Below, one piece after another: positions 1-8,010 of a stretch of DNA of 35,141 nucleotides. How positions within the stretch are numbered: the stretch's first letter is position 1; every line of letters begins with the position of its first letter. The position numbers and the translations under genes were made by a program. Source of the stretch: VRUB01 sp046758085 (GTDB lineage: Bacteria; Pseudomonadota; Gammaproteobacteria; Acidiferrobacterales; SPGG2); the NCBI GenBank assembly GCA_046758085.1, contig JBHHZP010000021.1:1-35141 (forward strand), given 5' to 3'. A model generated the notes under the pieces. It did not search any database and was not told where the DNA came from. It was given only the letters and a program-made list of their open reading frames with translations.

Positions 1-181
1 CTCGAGCGCAGCCCATTCCTAAGGCATCTCGGTCTTGGTGTGTTTAAGCGTTTCGAGCCGGGGCTTGTGGAGCATAGCAATGATAGTCAGTGCGAAAAAA
101 ACCAACAACAAGGGAGAATCGAAATTTCGATCGCAATTCCTTGAAGCCCTCGCTACTGGAAACTCGCTGCCCGCTACGTCG

Positions 182-1096
182 TTAATACTGCGGCAAGTCC
201 GAGTCGGTCCGGCACGTACACAAGATCTCGCAGTGAACCAGATCCTCTATCACCGCGGCGTGCTTACCTGTCGCCGGCTGACGTTCGTCAAAACGGGACA
301 GGCCATTTGCATCGATATGGAAAAACCGATATCCCAATTCGCGCAACGTGCCCAGCGTAACGGTCACCTGGGGATTGCGAAAAGTAACTTCCAAAACGAC
401 GTCGGGTCGAAATCGCTCGAGCGTGTGTATGCCGCTCGTTACAACCTCGTACTCGGTTTCCTCGGTATCGATCTTTACAAGGTCCACATAAGGAATACCG
501 ATATTTTCAATCAGCGTATCGAGGGGCGCCGTTTCGATCAGGACCGTTTGCGCGTCGAGATCATCGAACCTTTCGCCGGGCAAAAAACGGTTCCTTAGCG
601 ACCCCGTCGCTGGCAGCGCACTGCGCCTTTGCTCGGGTATGTATAACGGCGCCTTACCCCGGCTCTGTGCAATCGCAACAGGATGGATCACGACCTGAGT
701 GCAGTGGTTCAATGCGAGCAAGTGATTCAACAACCTGAGATTTTGCGGTAGTGGCTCAAACGCGTGAATCACGGCCTGCGGATTTGCTTTCGCCGCTATA
801 ATGGCGTACAGGCCAAAATAGGCCCCGATATCAAGCACCCCTCGCGCGTCCTTGGCCAATACTTGAAACAGTCGTATGGTGTCCGGCTCATATCCGTATA
901 TCCCTTTCCACGCAAAACGCCTCAGGATCTTGGAGCACTCCAGATGGTCCAATGTTATAGCCTGCCCATCCGGAAGCACTAGAGGAAACCGATCGACACC
1001 CAATGGCGCCGAGTCTTTGAGCCGGTTGCGCAGAGATGCCGGTGAGAGCCGGTAAACCAGACGATGCAAACCGATGGGCAACACGTTATGCTCCAC
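182..1096 (-). CDS. FkbM family SAM-dependent methyltransferase
   Basis: A 304-residue protein with the FkbM-type class I methyltransferase fold, which O-methylates sugars or polyketide-like acceptors. Visible motifs are the SAM-binding strand and loop VLDIGAYFGLY (about 87-97), the acidic strand-2 end AFEPLPQN (112-119), and the family signature KIDTEETEYEV (208-218) that follows the catalytic region. The start is a GTG at 1096; I see no in-frame ATG near the N-terminus and only a poor ribosome binding site, so the start is uncertain. It is transcribed divergently from the carbamoyltransferase at 1246, across a 149-base gap with a small inverted repeat. Both enzyme types typically decorate glycans or secondary metabolites, so the pair is probably the edge of a larger tailoring locus to the left. 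The acceptor cannot be told from sequence. Confidence 0.88.
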   Translation of the reverse strand: MEHNVLPIGLHRLVYRLSPASLRNRLKDSAPLGVDRFPLVLPDGQAITLDHLECSKILRRFAWKGIYGYEPDTIRLFQVLAKDARGVLDIGAYFGLYAIIAAKANPQAVIHAFEPLPQNLRLLNHLLALNHCTQVVIHPVAIAQSRGKAPLYIPEQRRSALPATGSLRNRFLPGERFDDLDAQTVLIETAPLDTLIENIGIPYVDLVKIDTEETEYEVVTSGIHTLERFRPDVVLEVTFRNPQVTVTLGTLRELGYRFFHIDANGLSRFDERQPATGKHAAVIEDLVHCEILCTCRTDSDLPQY

Positions 1097-1132
1097 GCAG
1101 CTGACAGGTTTGCTGGAGATTCCTGATTATCC

Positions 1133-1167
1133 AGTAAAATAGCCCGGGATAGGAAACGGATTTTACT
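1133..1167. promoter_or_regulatory. 8-bp inverted repeat in the divergent FkbM/carbamoyltransferase promoter region
   Basis: AGTAAAAT (1133-1140) and its exact reverse complement ATTTTACT (1160-1167) are separated by 19 bases. They lie in the only intergenic stretch from which both divergent genes can be transcribed. The spacing fits a dimeric regulator site or an AT-rich promoter pair, but nothing else supports a specific regulator. Confidence 0.3.
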
Positions 1168-1245
1168 TTCCCTGGATCACGCTGGCACCGGCGGAGCCAT
1201 GTTTTCCGGTCCGACATGACGATCGCCCGATAGAAGTAACATACC

Positions 1246-2970
1246 ATGAAGATACTCGGCGTCACCGGCCCTGCGCTGCACGACAATTCCGCCGCGCTTT
1301 TTGTCGACGGGAAGTTGGTGGCAGCGGCCGAGGAAGAGCGCTTTATTCGTATCAAACATGCCAAGCGGCGACAACCCGTCGAAGCTATCAAGTTCTGCCT
1401 CGACTATGCCGGCATCAAGCCGTCAGAAATCGATATTGTGGCCTATCCGTATGTCGAGGTCGGTCTTGCGAGCAAGGCACGCTGGTACTATGCCAGGCGC
1501 CATTGGTACGCGCCGGCGAGGGCGCTGCGGGCGGTATTCGATGGCAACCGGCATGTGCGTCGCACTTCCGCAGCGGTCTTACAACTGCTGGATGAGCTCG
1601 GGATTGGGGCGCGGCGCGTGCGCTTCGTGCCGGTCGAGCATCACCTGGCGCACGCCAGCAGCGCCTATGATCTGAGCGGCTTCAAAGAAAAAACGGCAAT
1701 CGTCAGCATCGATGGCAAGGGGGAGTACGCAACTACATTCTTCGGTTATGGCGAGAACGGACAGATTCACAAGATCAAGGAGTTCTACGATCCGGACTCG
1801 CTCGGCTGGTTTTACGGTGCGATTACCGAGTACCTCGGCTTCGAGATGCAGGATGGTGAATACAAGGTCATGGGTATGGCGCCGTACGGTGATTCGGAGA
1901 AATATGATTTCTCGTCTTTGATCCGGTACGATCGTCAAAACTTCAAGGTAAACACCAATCTTATCAACGTCGTCGGTCGGCGACGCTACCAGCACAATGG
2001 CAGGGCTTATTATTTCAGCCCGCGGTTCGTGGACTGGTTGGGACCGGTGCGCAACGGCGACGATATTGATGATCCCTACATCCATTACGCCGCAGCCACA
2101 CAGAAGTTGCTCGAGAACGCTGCGCTCGCTCTCATCGACTATTATGTCGGCGACATCATTCGGGAAACCGGCCGATTGTGCTTCGCCGGCGGTGTGGCTC
2201 TGAACGTAAAGCTCAACCAGCGCATCCTCGAGTGGCCGCAGGTACGGGAGCTGTTCGTCCAGCCGGCTGCCGGCGATGCCGGAACCTCGCTCGGTGCGGC
2301 ATCGTACGTCGCCACGCGCCTCGGCGAACCCGTGCACAAGATGGAGGACGTTTACCTGGGCCCTGCGTTCACGAACGCAGAATGCATTTGTGCTTGCAAG
2401 GCGCATGAATGTAGGCCCGCGTGGAAATTACTCGATGACGCACCGTCAAGGGCGGCGGCAATTATCGCCGAGGGAAATCCGTTGGCATGGTTCCAGGGCC
2501 GCATGGAGTTCGGTCCCAGAGCGCTGGGCAATCGCAGCATACTCGGTAACCCGAGTCACGCGGGTATGGCCGATCGCATCAATGCCCAAATCAAATACCG
2601 CGAGCGCTGGCGCCCGTTTTGCCCGAGCCTGCTCGATACAGCGGCCACCGAAATCATTCAATCGGACCATCCGGCCCAATATATGACCATCACCTTCGAT
2701 GTGGCCGACAAGTGGCGCTCACGCATCCCCGAAGTCGTACACAAGGACGGCACCGCCCGGGCGCAGGTAGTGAGTGAGGCCACAAACCCGCGCTACTACA
2801 GGTTGATCAAGGAAATGCAAAGACGTACCGGCAACCCTGTGGTGCTCAACACCTCGCTCAACCGCCGCGGCGAACCCATTGTTTGCACACCGACGGATGC
2901 ATTGAACATGTTCTTCGGCTCGGACCTTCAGTACCTGATTATGGAAGATATTCTTATAACAAAAGACTAA
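1246..2970 (+). CDS. Carbamoyltransferase (NodU/CmcH/TobZ family)
   Basis: A 574-residue, full-length O-carbamoyltransferase that transfers a carbamoyl group from carbamoyl phosphate, through a carbamoyl-adenylate, to a hydroxyl on a sugar, antibiotic or other acceptor. The N-terminal Kae1/ASKHA-like half shows the metal-binding HHLAH (132-136) and the nucleotide loop FAGGVALNVKLN (313-324). The C-terminal YrdC-like-linked half shows EFGPRALGNRSIL (421-433), RERWRPFCPS (452-461) and NTSLNRRGEPI (535-545), all family hallmarks. The ATG at 1246 directly precedes the first strand ILGVTG. Partner genes for an antibiotic pathway are not visible in the window; with FkbM next door, a modified surface polysaccharide is as likely as a small molecule. 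Confidence 0.92.
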   Translation: MKILGVTGPALHDNSAALFVDGKLVAAAEEERFIRIKHAKRRQPVEAIKFCLDYAGIKPSEIDIVAYPYVEVGLASKARWYYARRHWYAPARALRAVFDGNRHVRRTSAAVLQLLDELGIGARRVRFVPVEHHLAHASSAYDLSGFKEKTAIVSIDGKGEYATTFFGYGENGQIHKIKEFYDPDSLGWFYGAITEYLGFEMQDGEYKVMGMAPYGDSEKYDFSSLIRYDRQNFKVNTNLINVVGRRRYQHNGRAYYFSPRFVDWLGPVRNGDDIDDPYIHYAAATQKLLENAALALIDYYVGDIIRETGRLCFAGGVALNVKLNQRILEWPQVRELFVQPAAGDAGTSLGAASYVATRLGEPVHKMEDVYLGPAFTNAECICACKAHECRPAWKLLDDAPSRAAAIIAEGNPLAWFQGRMEFGPRALGNRSILGNPSHAGMADRINAQIKYRERWRPFCPSLLDTAATEIIQSDHPAQYMTITFDVADKWRSRIPEVVHKDGTARAQVVSEATNPRYYRLIKEMQRRTGNPVVLNTSLNRRGEPIVCTPTDALNMFFGSDLQYLIMEDILITKD

Positions 2971-3084
2971 GGCCTGAGGACTTAGGGTTTCTAACCTCAC
3001 AATGAATATCCGGCCGTTTTCCACGTCCCGCGTGTCACGAAACAGGGCCGGAAACAAAAGTGTTATAAACGGAGCTGCGGGGGG

Positions 3085-3102
3085 AGCAGGCAGCCGCCTG
3101 CT
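3085..3102. terminator. Hairpin between convergent genes, possible terminator
   Basis: AGCAGGC (3085-3091), loop AGCC, GCCTGCT (3096-3102) form a perfect 7-bp GC-rich stem. It sits in the 168-base gap between the ends of the carbamoyltransferase (+) and the cyclase (-). There is no good T-tract on either strand, so it may only assist termination. Confidence 0.35.
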
Positions 3103-3138
3103 GCTTAATCTCAACAAGTTCGTCGCTGCTGAGCGGAT

Positions 3139-5013
3139 TCATTCCGGCAACCCGGCGCGCACCAGAAGATCTTTGTACCAAGCGTCTCGCTTCGAATCAT
3201 GCAGCGGATAGGCCTCCTCGTATTTTCGCGCCGTGTATTTCGGTTCGAGTCGTAGTGCCTCATTGATAGCCGCTCTGGCCTCCGTCATTCGGTCGAGATC
3301 GACATAGACAGCGGCGAGACGCGCATAAGTACGGGCATTGTTTGCACCGAGATCAATCGTTTTCTTGTATGTCTGTTCTGCTTCCTCTCTACGCCCCACC
3401 AAATGCAGTGCAAGGCCGTAGCCAAAGGGAACCCACCACGGATGTTTCGGACTCAGACGCATCGCATGCTCAAACAGCTGAATGGCTTCCTGTTCCTGAC
3501 CAAAGTCTTTGATTCGCATTGCCATTCCTGCGACGATGCTAAAGTCGTTTGGAGCGAGTGCGATCGCATTTCGTTGCAACTCTATCCCGCGCTCGGGCTG
3601 GTCAATCAAGAGGTACATGTTACCCAGCACATATTGGCCAAGCGAATCATTCGTATCAAGCTCAATCGCCCGTTTGGCGAAATCGATGCCCAACCGAATG
3701 GATTCGGCCCGTGAAGTACTCCATCCCTGCTTTGCCTCAAACCAATGGGTGAGGGCGACATTAGCCAACGGACGTGCCCAGGTAGGGTCTTTTTTGTAAG
3801 CGGCTTCGAACAGCACGCGGGAGCGAATCATACTTTCGCGGGTCCACTTTTGCAGCTCGCCGTATCCCTCGAGAAGTAGCAGCCAGGCGTCGAGATTACT
3901 GGTTCCGCGGCCGCGTATGCGCGCGTTGTCACCCATAGTTAGTTCGACTTGCAACTCGGTAAGCACACTTTTGGTAATCTCATCCTGCACCGCAAAGACG
4001 TCATTCGCCGGGCGATCGAAACGGTCGGCCCAGACGTGGCGACCATTCACGGCATCGACCAACTGGGCGGTGATGCGCAGCTTGTCGTCCGCCTGTTGGA
4101 CGCTTCCTTCGAGCACGTATTGGACGCCCTGCTCTTCGGCCACTCGCTTGACGTTGACCGGCTTGCCTTTATAGGTGGCGGCCGAGTTCCTGGCGATCAC
4201 AAAGAGGCCCGGGGCCTTCGAGAGTGCGGTAGTGAGGTCCTCCGTCAATCCGCTGGCAAAGAATTTCAATTTCGGGTCATCGGAATAGTTGTCGAAGGGC
4301 AGCACGGCGATCGAGGGTTTGTCGGGCAATGGGTAGGCCATGCGTTCGAGCGATGCCGGCTCGAAAGTCGGCCTCCACGTTTGCCACCAGGCAAATACAC
4401 CGATCAGGGCCAAAGCGATGGCGGCGGTAGCGGCGATGACGCCCCTGCGCCACGTATGCCGCTCTGGCAGCGGAACCTTTGCGCCATCCTTTGCCGTCAC
4501 CGCGTAGGCCCGCACGGGCTCATCAAACCCCTTGAGTTGCTGCTCGCCGAGGGCTTCGTAATCGAACGGCAGATGGCGCGGCAAGGCCTCGTAGACGGCC
4601 TGCTGAATACACACCCCGCCCGGTTTGGCCAGCTGCTCCAAGCGCTGCGCGAGGACGACGCCAGCGCCGGTGACGGTCTTGTCGGCGATAATAACCTCGC
4701 CCAAGCTGATGCCCATGCGCAACACAGGGGTCATGCTGTCGCTCTGTTGCGCGTTGTGCTTGGCGTTGGTCTTCTGAAACACCAGGGCTGCACACACCGC
4801 ATCGGAGACACGGGCGAACTCCGCCACCAAGGCATCGCCACGAATCTCATGCACAACGCCACCGTAGTCCTTGATCGTCGAAGAAAATCGACGGAAGGCA
4901 TCGGTGATACGACCGTGGGCCAACGTCTCGTCACGTTGGACGAGCGCGGTGGAGCCGGCCACGTCCGCATGCAGCATGACGACAAGAGTGCATGATAGTT
5001 GTTTGTTAGTCAT
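3139..5013 (-). CDS. Membrane-anchored class III cyclase-like / TolB-FlgO-like / TPR protein
   Basis: 624 residues. The N-terminal domain (about 5-175) has the class III adenylate/guanylate cyclase fold with both metal aspartates (D17 in LHADVAGST, D60 in RGDALVAEF). A single TM helix follows (about 189-209), then a TolB/FlgO-like periplasmic domain (about 230-350, starting PSIAVLPFDN), then TPR repeats to the end (about 375-620). This architecture is common in Pseudomonadota. Oddities: the adenine-specifying Lys is replaced by Glu (HEIRGD, residue 56), and the usual GDxVNLAAR reads GAGVVLAQR (116-124). The purine-contacting Asp and the transition-state Asn are therefore lost while R124 stays. 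Catalysis is doubtful; a sensory or scaffold role is possible. A GCCCC/GGGGC hairpin (5025-5038) lies just upstream of the ATG, in the 5' leader. Confidence 0.85.
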   Translation of the reverse strand: MTNKQLSCTLVVMLHADVAGSTALVQRDETLAHGRITDAFRRFSSTIKDYGGVVHEIRGDALVAEFARVSDAVCAALVFQKTNAKHNAQQSDSMTPVLRMGISLGEVIIADKTVTGAGVVLAQRLEQLAKPGGVCIQQAVYEALPRHLPFDYEALGEQQLKGFDEPVRAYAVTAKDGAKVPLPERHTWRRGVIAATAAIALALIGVFAWWQTWRPTFEPASLERMAYPLPDKPSIAVLPFDNYSDDPKLKFFASGLTEDLTTALSKAPGLFVIARNSAATYKGKPVNVKRVAEEQGVQYVLEGSVQQADDKLRITAQLVDAVNGRHVWADRFDRPANDVFAVQDEITKSVLTELQVELTMGDNARIRGRGTSNLDAWLLLLEGYGELQKWTRESMIRSRVLFEAAYKKDPTWARPLANVALTHWFEAKQGWSTSRAESIRLGIDFAKRAIELDTNDSLGQYVLGNMYLLIDQPERGIELQRNAIALAPNDFSIVAGMAMRIKDFGQEQEAIQLFEHAMRLSPKHPWWVPFGYGLALHLVGRREEAEQTYKKTIDLGANNARTYARLAAVYVDLDRMTEARAAINEALRLEPKYTARKYEEAYPLHDSKRDAWYKDLLVRAGLPE

Positions 5014-5377
5014 TGTTCGAGAAAGCCCCTATCGGGGCGAGCATTATGACCGCAGTCGCTATTTGTGGCGAATCCCACAGAGGGAATTTGTCCGAGCTTT
5101 GAGTTCTAAGCCCTCCTTGAGATCCGTAGTATTGTCGCAGCAGTGACTACGCCGGCGGCTACTCCGTCGGGGGCAACGGCTCGGGCTGTATCTATACAGC
5201 CAATTGGTCGAATTGCTAGAGACCGTGAAATACGCGTCGGCAACCATAGTTTCGCAAAAACGGTTTCTCGCGTCTTTCCCACCATCGTAATTTCCGGTGT
5301 AGCCAGTCAGCTACAACTATTTGACCGAAACGATGACTTGTCGCCGCTCAGCGGCCCCAGCACGACGATGTTCAACA
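5014..5377. other. Intergenic region upstream of the cyclase-like gene
   Basis: This 364-base stretch separates the nucleotidyltransferase-fold gene from the cyclase-like gene, both on the minus strand. It holds a small GCCCC-TATC-GGGGC hairpin (5025-5038) immediately before the cyclase start, and a 24-codon open frame coupled to the upstream gene (5307-5381, listed separately). Open frames on either strand here lack recognisable features. I see no convincing promoter. Confidence 0.5.
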
Positions 5378-5381
5378 TCAT
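5307..5381 (-). pseudogene. ATGA-coupled 24-codon ORF, possible truncated downstream gene
   Basis: The stop of the nucleotidyltransferase-fold gene overlaps a start in the classic ATGA arrangement (5381-5378), and a second ATG follows directly. The frame reads MMLNIVVLGPLSGDKSS, then a few residues, then a TGA. The beginning looks like a beta strand followed by a degenerate P-loop (GPLSGDKS compared with GxxxxGKS). This could be the remnant of a second gene of a two-gene operon cut short by a nonsense mutation or deletion. The same frame stays open beyond the stop for tens of codons but shows no recognisable domain. Chance is a real alternative. Confidence 0.25.
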
Positions 5382-6409
5382 GCGTGCAACGTACGCTGTA
5401 TCTCCTCCGGCAGCTGCTTGAGCGAGCGCAGAGCGTTTTGCCGCCACGTCTTGCCGCGTGCGATCAGATCGGCCCACGCGTCTAGCACTTCGTCCAGCTC
5501 GTCCTCCAGCAGCACTCGTAACAGTGCTGCGGCCTGTCCAAGATCTTTGCGCACCTTGTCTCGTGCGCTGGTGTCGCGTCGCTGAGCCACGACAAGCTTG
5601 TGCAAGGCATATCGCGCGGGCGTCGGCACGCGCACGAGCACGCCGCTGCCTGTGAGCACGGCAGCGCGAGCTGCCTCTGCCAACAGGAAGTCCAGAAAAC
5701 GTAATGGCTTTGCGTACGCGCCGAGGATCGGCAGTGCCACGTTGCGCCGTGTCGGTTTGCCTACTTCCGGCGTGAGCACATCCACCCGCAGCTGTCGGTC
5801 CGGCGTCTGCCAGCCGGACGATGGCGATTTTAAATTCAGTGCCGGGATCGCGATGAATTTTTCGGCAGCGGCCAGCGCATCACCAAGAGCCGGGTCCGCC
5901 GTGTCCGTGATGGCAAGCGAAACTGACACATCTTGCGCTATGTCTACGTCCGCCGTCAGCGCTAGTTGCATCTCAAGTTTCACACCCAGTAGAGCCGCAT
6001 AACACCGGAAGGCGTGGGTGCCAACCAGCACGCCGTTCAGACGAAACACACCCGCGCGCGCGAGTTCTTCGAGCACTCGACCCGTACGACGATCGGGGGT
6101 CAGGTAACCACCGGCTCGTAACTGTCGGATGAGCCCGCGTCGTGCCTTCGCGGCCTCCTTGGCCTGCCCGGCTTTGACTTTCAGGGTTTTGATGCACGCC
6201 AGCAGCTCAGGGGTTTCCGGGCCAAGGTAACGCTCGTCATACTTGTCCCCCACACGACGACGAAAGTACCAGTACTTTATTCCCTTGACGGTTTTGCTAC
6301 CGAAAGAGCCCTCGTGTTGGGCAAGCTGCTCGATCTCGGCCTGGCTCAGCTGCTCGACAAGCTCGGAGTAGGCTGCCTGGAGTTGAGCACTATAGCGCTG
6401 AATAGCCAT
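5378..6409 (-). CDS. GSU2403-type nucleotidyltransferase-fold protein
   Basis: 343 residues from the ATG at 6409; a TTG at 6430 would add seven residues but lies inside an inverted repeat. The central domain has the polymerase-beta nucleotidyltransferase signature: VLVGTHAF (about 127-134), an Asp pair in TADVDIA (D154, D156) and a third acidic residue in LRVDVLTP (D210). The N-terminal third contains IKYWYFRRRVGDKYDERYLGP, which I associate with the GSU2403/NTP_transf_8 family. Function is not established; relatives of this fold include AbiEii and MenA-like toxins, so a defence or toxin role is conceivable but unproven. No Shine-Dalgarno precedes the ATG. A TATAAC hexamer 10-15 bases upstream (6421-6426) would put the transcript start almost at the ATG, suggesting a leaderless mRNA. 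A very short frame is coupled to its 3' end. Confidence 0.75.
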   Translation of the reverse strand: MAIQRYSAQLQAAYSELVEQLSQAEIEQLAQHEGSFGSKTVKGIKYWYFRRRVGDKYDERYLGPETPELLACIKTLKVKAGQAKEAAKARRGLIRQLRAGGYLTPDRRTGRVLEELARAGVFRLNGVLVGTHAFRCYAALLGVKLEMQLALTADVDIAQDVSVSLAITDTADPALGDALAAAEKFIAIPALNLKSPSSGWQTPDRQLRVDVLTPEVGKPTRRNVALPILGAYAKPLRFLDFLLAEAARAAVLTGSGVLVRVPTPARYALHKLVVAQRRDTSARDKVRKDLGQAAALLRVLLEDELDEVLDAWADLIARGKTWRQNALRSLKQLPEEIQRTLHA

Positions 6410-6417
6410 GGGAAAGA

Positions 6418-6452
6418 GGTTATACCACAAAAGTAACTTCTGTGGTATAACC
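6418..6452. promoter_or_regulatory. Inverted repeat 1 over the nucleotidyltransferase-fold promoter
   Basis: GGTTATACCACA (6418-6429) and its exact reverse complement TGTGGTATAACC (6441-6452) flank 11 bases, a perfect 12-bp dyad. It starts 8 bases upstream of the ATG at 6409 and contains a candidate -10 hexamer (TATAAC on the minus strand). A bound dimer would block transcription of that gene. The half-site core GTTATnCCAC recurs in the second dyad. Confidence 0.7.
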
Positions 6453-6462
6453 TTATACGCCC

Positions 6463-6495
6463 GTTATCCCACGAATATGCTTATTGTGGGATAAC
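6463..6495. promoter_or_regulatory. Inverted repeat 2, second copy of the same half-site
   Basis: GTTATCCCAC (6463-6472) and GTGGGATAAC (6486-6495) form a perfect 10-bp dyad with a 13-base spacer. The half-site matches that of the first dyad at nine of ten positions. Centres of the two dyads (6435 and 6479) are 44 bp apart, close to four helical turns, as expected for cooperative binding on one face of DNA. Confidence 0.65.
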
Positions 6496-6504
6496 TCCAT
6501 GGAA

Positions 6505-6830
6505 GGGCTGGCTAATGTCGGTATCCAGCGAGTTTGCGCAGCCCCGCCCGCGCTAACACCACCACCCACCACGATGGCGCTCGGGGGCGTCGGCGCTCGG
6601 CGACTTGTGAAGCGCCGCCATCACCCACAAACCCCACCCACCAGAGGCTGGCCGGTGTCGGTCACCGGCGACTTTGCGGAGCCCCGCGCGCCGCTCGGAA
6701 AAAGCCCGTTAGGGTCGCAGACAGGAGTCGCGACCGCGCACAGGGGCAGGGACGCCCCTTTGCGCGGCGCCGAGCGCGGGCGGAAAAAGGCGAAGCGCAG
6801 GAGCCGGTTACCGACACCGGCCAGCCCTCT
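6505..6830. repeat. REP/BIME-like repeat mosaic with hairpins
   Basis: Three related units lie in this gene-free stretch. Unit A (about 6506-6554) and unit B (about 6646-6695) are direct repeats with roughly 80% identity over 45 bases, both running from GGCTGGC to GCCCCGC. Unit C (6803-6830) is an inverted copy of the first 24 bases of B with one mismatch. B contains a perfect hairpin GCCGGTG-TCGGT-CACCGGC (6651-6669). Between B and C lies a longer hairpin: GCGCA, then AGGGGC-AGGGAC-GCCCCT, then TGCGC (6736-6765). Unit C touches the stop codon of the permease gene, so the array may also stop transcription or protect the 3' end of the long operon. This resembles REP/BIME elements; no transposase is present. 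Confidence 0.6.
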
Positions 6831-8010
6831 ACCCCGCCTTATATGGATCCGCCGCATCCCTCAACCCATCGCCGAGAAAATTGAAGGCGAGCACGACGAT
6901 AATTACGGGTACCACCGGCAGCATCAGCCACGGATACAGGGCCACCGCATTGATGTTCTGTGCCTCCGCCAACAGCACGCCCCAGCTGGTGATCGGGGGG
7001 CGCAACCCCAGCCCGAGAAAGCTCAACGCCGTCTCGCCGAGAATCATTGAGGGGATGGACAGTGTCGCCGAGGCAATGAGATGACTCATAAAATTGGGCA
7101 GCAAGTGGCGGGCGATCACGCGGCGGGGGCGCGCGCCCAGCAAGAACGCGGCGGTTGCGAAATCCTCCTCGCGCAGAGCCAGCAGCTTGGAGCGTACGGC
7201 ACGCGCCAGCCCCGTCCAATCGATCAGGCCGAGGATAACGGTAATTCCGAAAAACACGCCAATCGGGCTCCAGGTGACCGGCAACGCGGCCGACAGCGCC
7301 ATCCACAGCGGTAACTCGGGGAACGAACGGATGATCTCGATCACACGCTGCACAACGTTGTCCACCGAACCACCGTAATAGCCCGCCAGGCCGCCCAGCG
7401 TGACCCCGAGCATGAAGCTGATGGCGATGCCGATAAGACCCACCGTAAGCGAGATCCGCGCACCGTATACGATGCGCGAGAAAATATCGCGGCCTAAGCG
7501 GTCGGTCCCCAGCAAGAACAATGTGCCCCCTTGCGCCGGGCACACCAGATGAAAGCTCGCCGGGTACACACTCCAGAACTTGTACCCGTCTGCGCGACAG
7601 AAAAACCGCAAGCGCTGCACCTGGCGATGGTCGTCGGCATACTCGCGTCTCAAATCCTCCATGTTCAGTTGATATTTCAACCCATAAACAAAGGGTCCGA
7701 CAAACTCCCCATCGTGATACAGGTGAACGCGTTGAGGGGGCGCATAGATGTGATTGGTGTTTCGGGTGTGCAGGTTGTAAGGTGCCAGCACCTCGCTGAT
7801 CAGTATTGAGATATACATAACGAGCAGGATCACACCGCACACTACCGCCAAGCGGTGCCGCTTGAGACGCCACCACATCATGCGCCACTGCGACGCCATG
7901 TAATAGCGCTCCTGCTCCGATGTCAGCTCCTCGATGGTGCACGGATCAAACGGCGCGGTCGAGACGAAGTGTTCAATGCGACGCCCCGTTGCACCCGCCC
8001 GCCCACTCAT
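6829..8010 (-). CDS. Peptide ABC transporter permease (DppC/YejE-like)
   Basis: A 393-residue inner-membrane permease of the Opp/Dpp class. After a long cytoplasmic N-terminus comes TM1 (about 55-75), then a large periplasmic segment (about 76-165) as in YejE. The typical GTDRLGRDIFSRIVYGARIS (168-187) begins the transport domain. The cytoplasmic EAA loop AAFLLGARPRRVIARHLLPN (287-306) contacts the ATPase. The ATG at 8010 overlaps the stop of the upstream permease (ATGA). It is the last gene of the minus-strand operon, its stop abutting a repeat array. The substrate is probably an oligopeptide or peptide-like compound; the exact ligand is unknown. Confidence 0.92.
   Translation of the reverse strand: MSGRAGATGRRIEHFVSTAPFDPCTIEELTSEQERYYMASQWRMMWWRLKRHRLAVVCGVILLVMYISILISEVLAPYNLHTRNTNHIYAPPQRVHLYHDGEFVGPFVYGLKYQLNMEDLRREYADDHRQVQRLRFFCRADGYKFWSVYPASFHLVCPAQGGTLFLLGTDRLGRDIFSRIVYGARISLTVGLIGIAISFMLGVTLGGLAGYYGGSVDNVVQRVIEIIRSFPELPLWMALSAALPVTWSPIGVFFGITVILGLIDWTGLARAVRSKLLALREEDFATAAFLLGARPRRVIARHLLPNFMSHLIASATLSIPSMILGETALSFLGLGLRPPITSWGVLLAEAQNINAVALYPWLMLPVVPVIIVVLAFNFLGDGLRDAADPYKAG

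Noticed and set aside
19..110. Minus-strand frame at the left edge ending LLLVFFALTIIAMLHKPR and a short charged tail
   Set aside because: It looks like a TM segment but has no ATG or ribosome binding site before it, and the frame runs back into the FkbM coding region out of phase.
35..598. 187-codon plus-strand frame
   Set aside because: Lies over the FkbM gene in antisense and has no recognisable domain.
3949..4995. 348-codon plus-strand frame opposite the cyclase-like gene
   Set aside because: Antisense frame caused by GC-rich codon bias; the minus strand has clear cyclase, TolB-like and TPR features.
6839..7942. 367-codon minus-strand frame inside the DppC-like gene
   Set aside because: Same strand, other frame; the DppC frame carries the permease motifs and this one has none.
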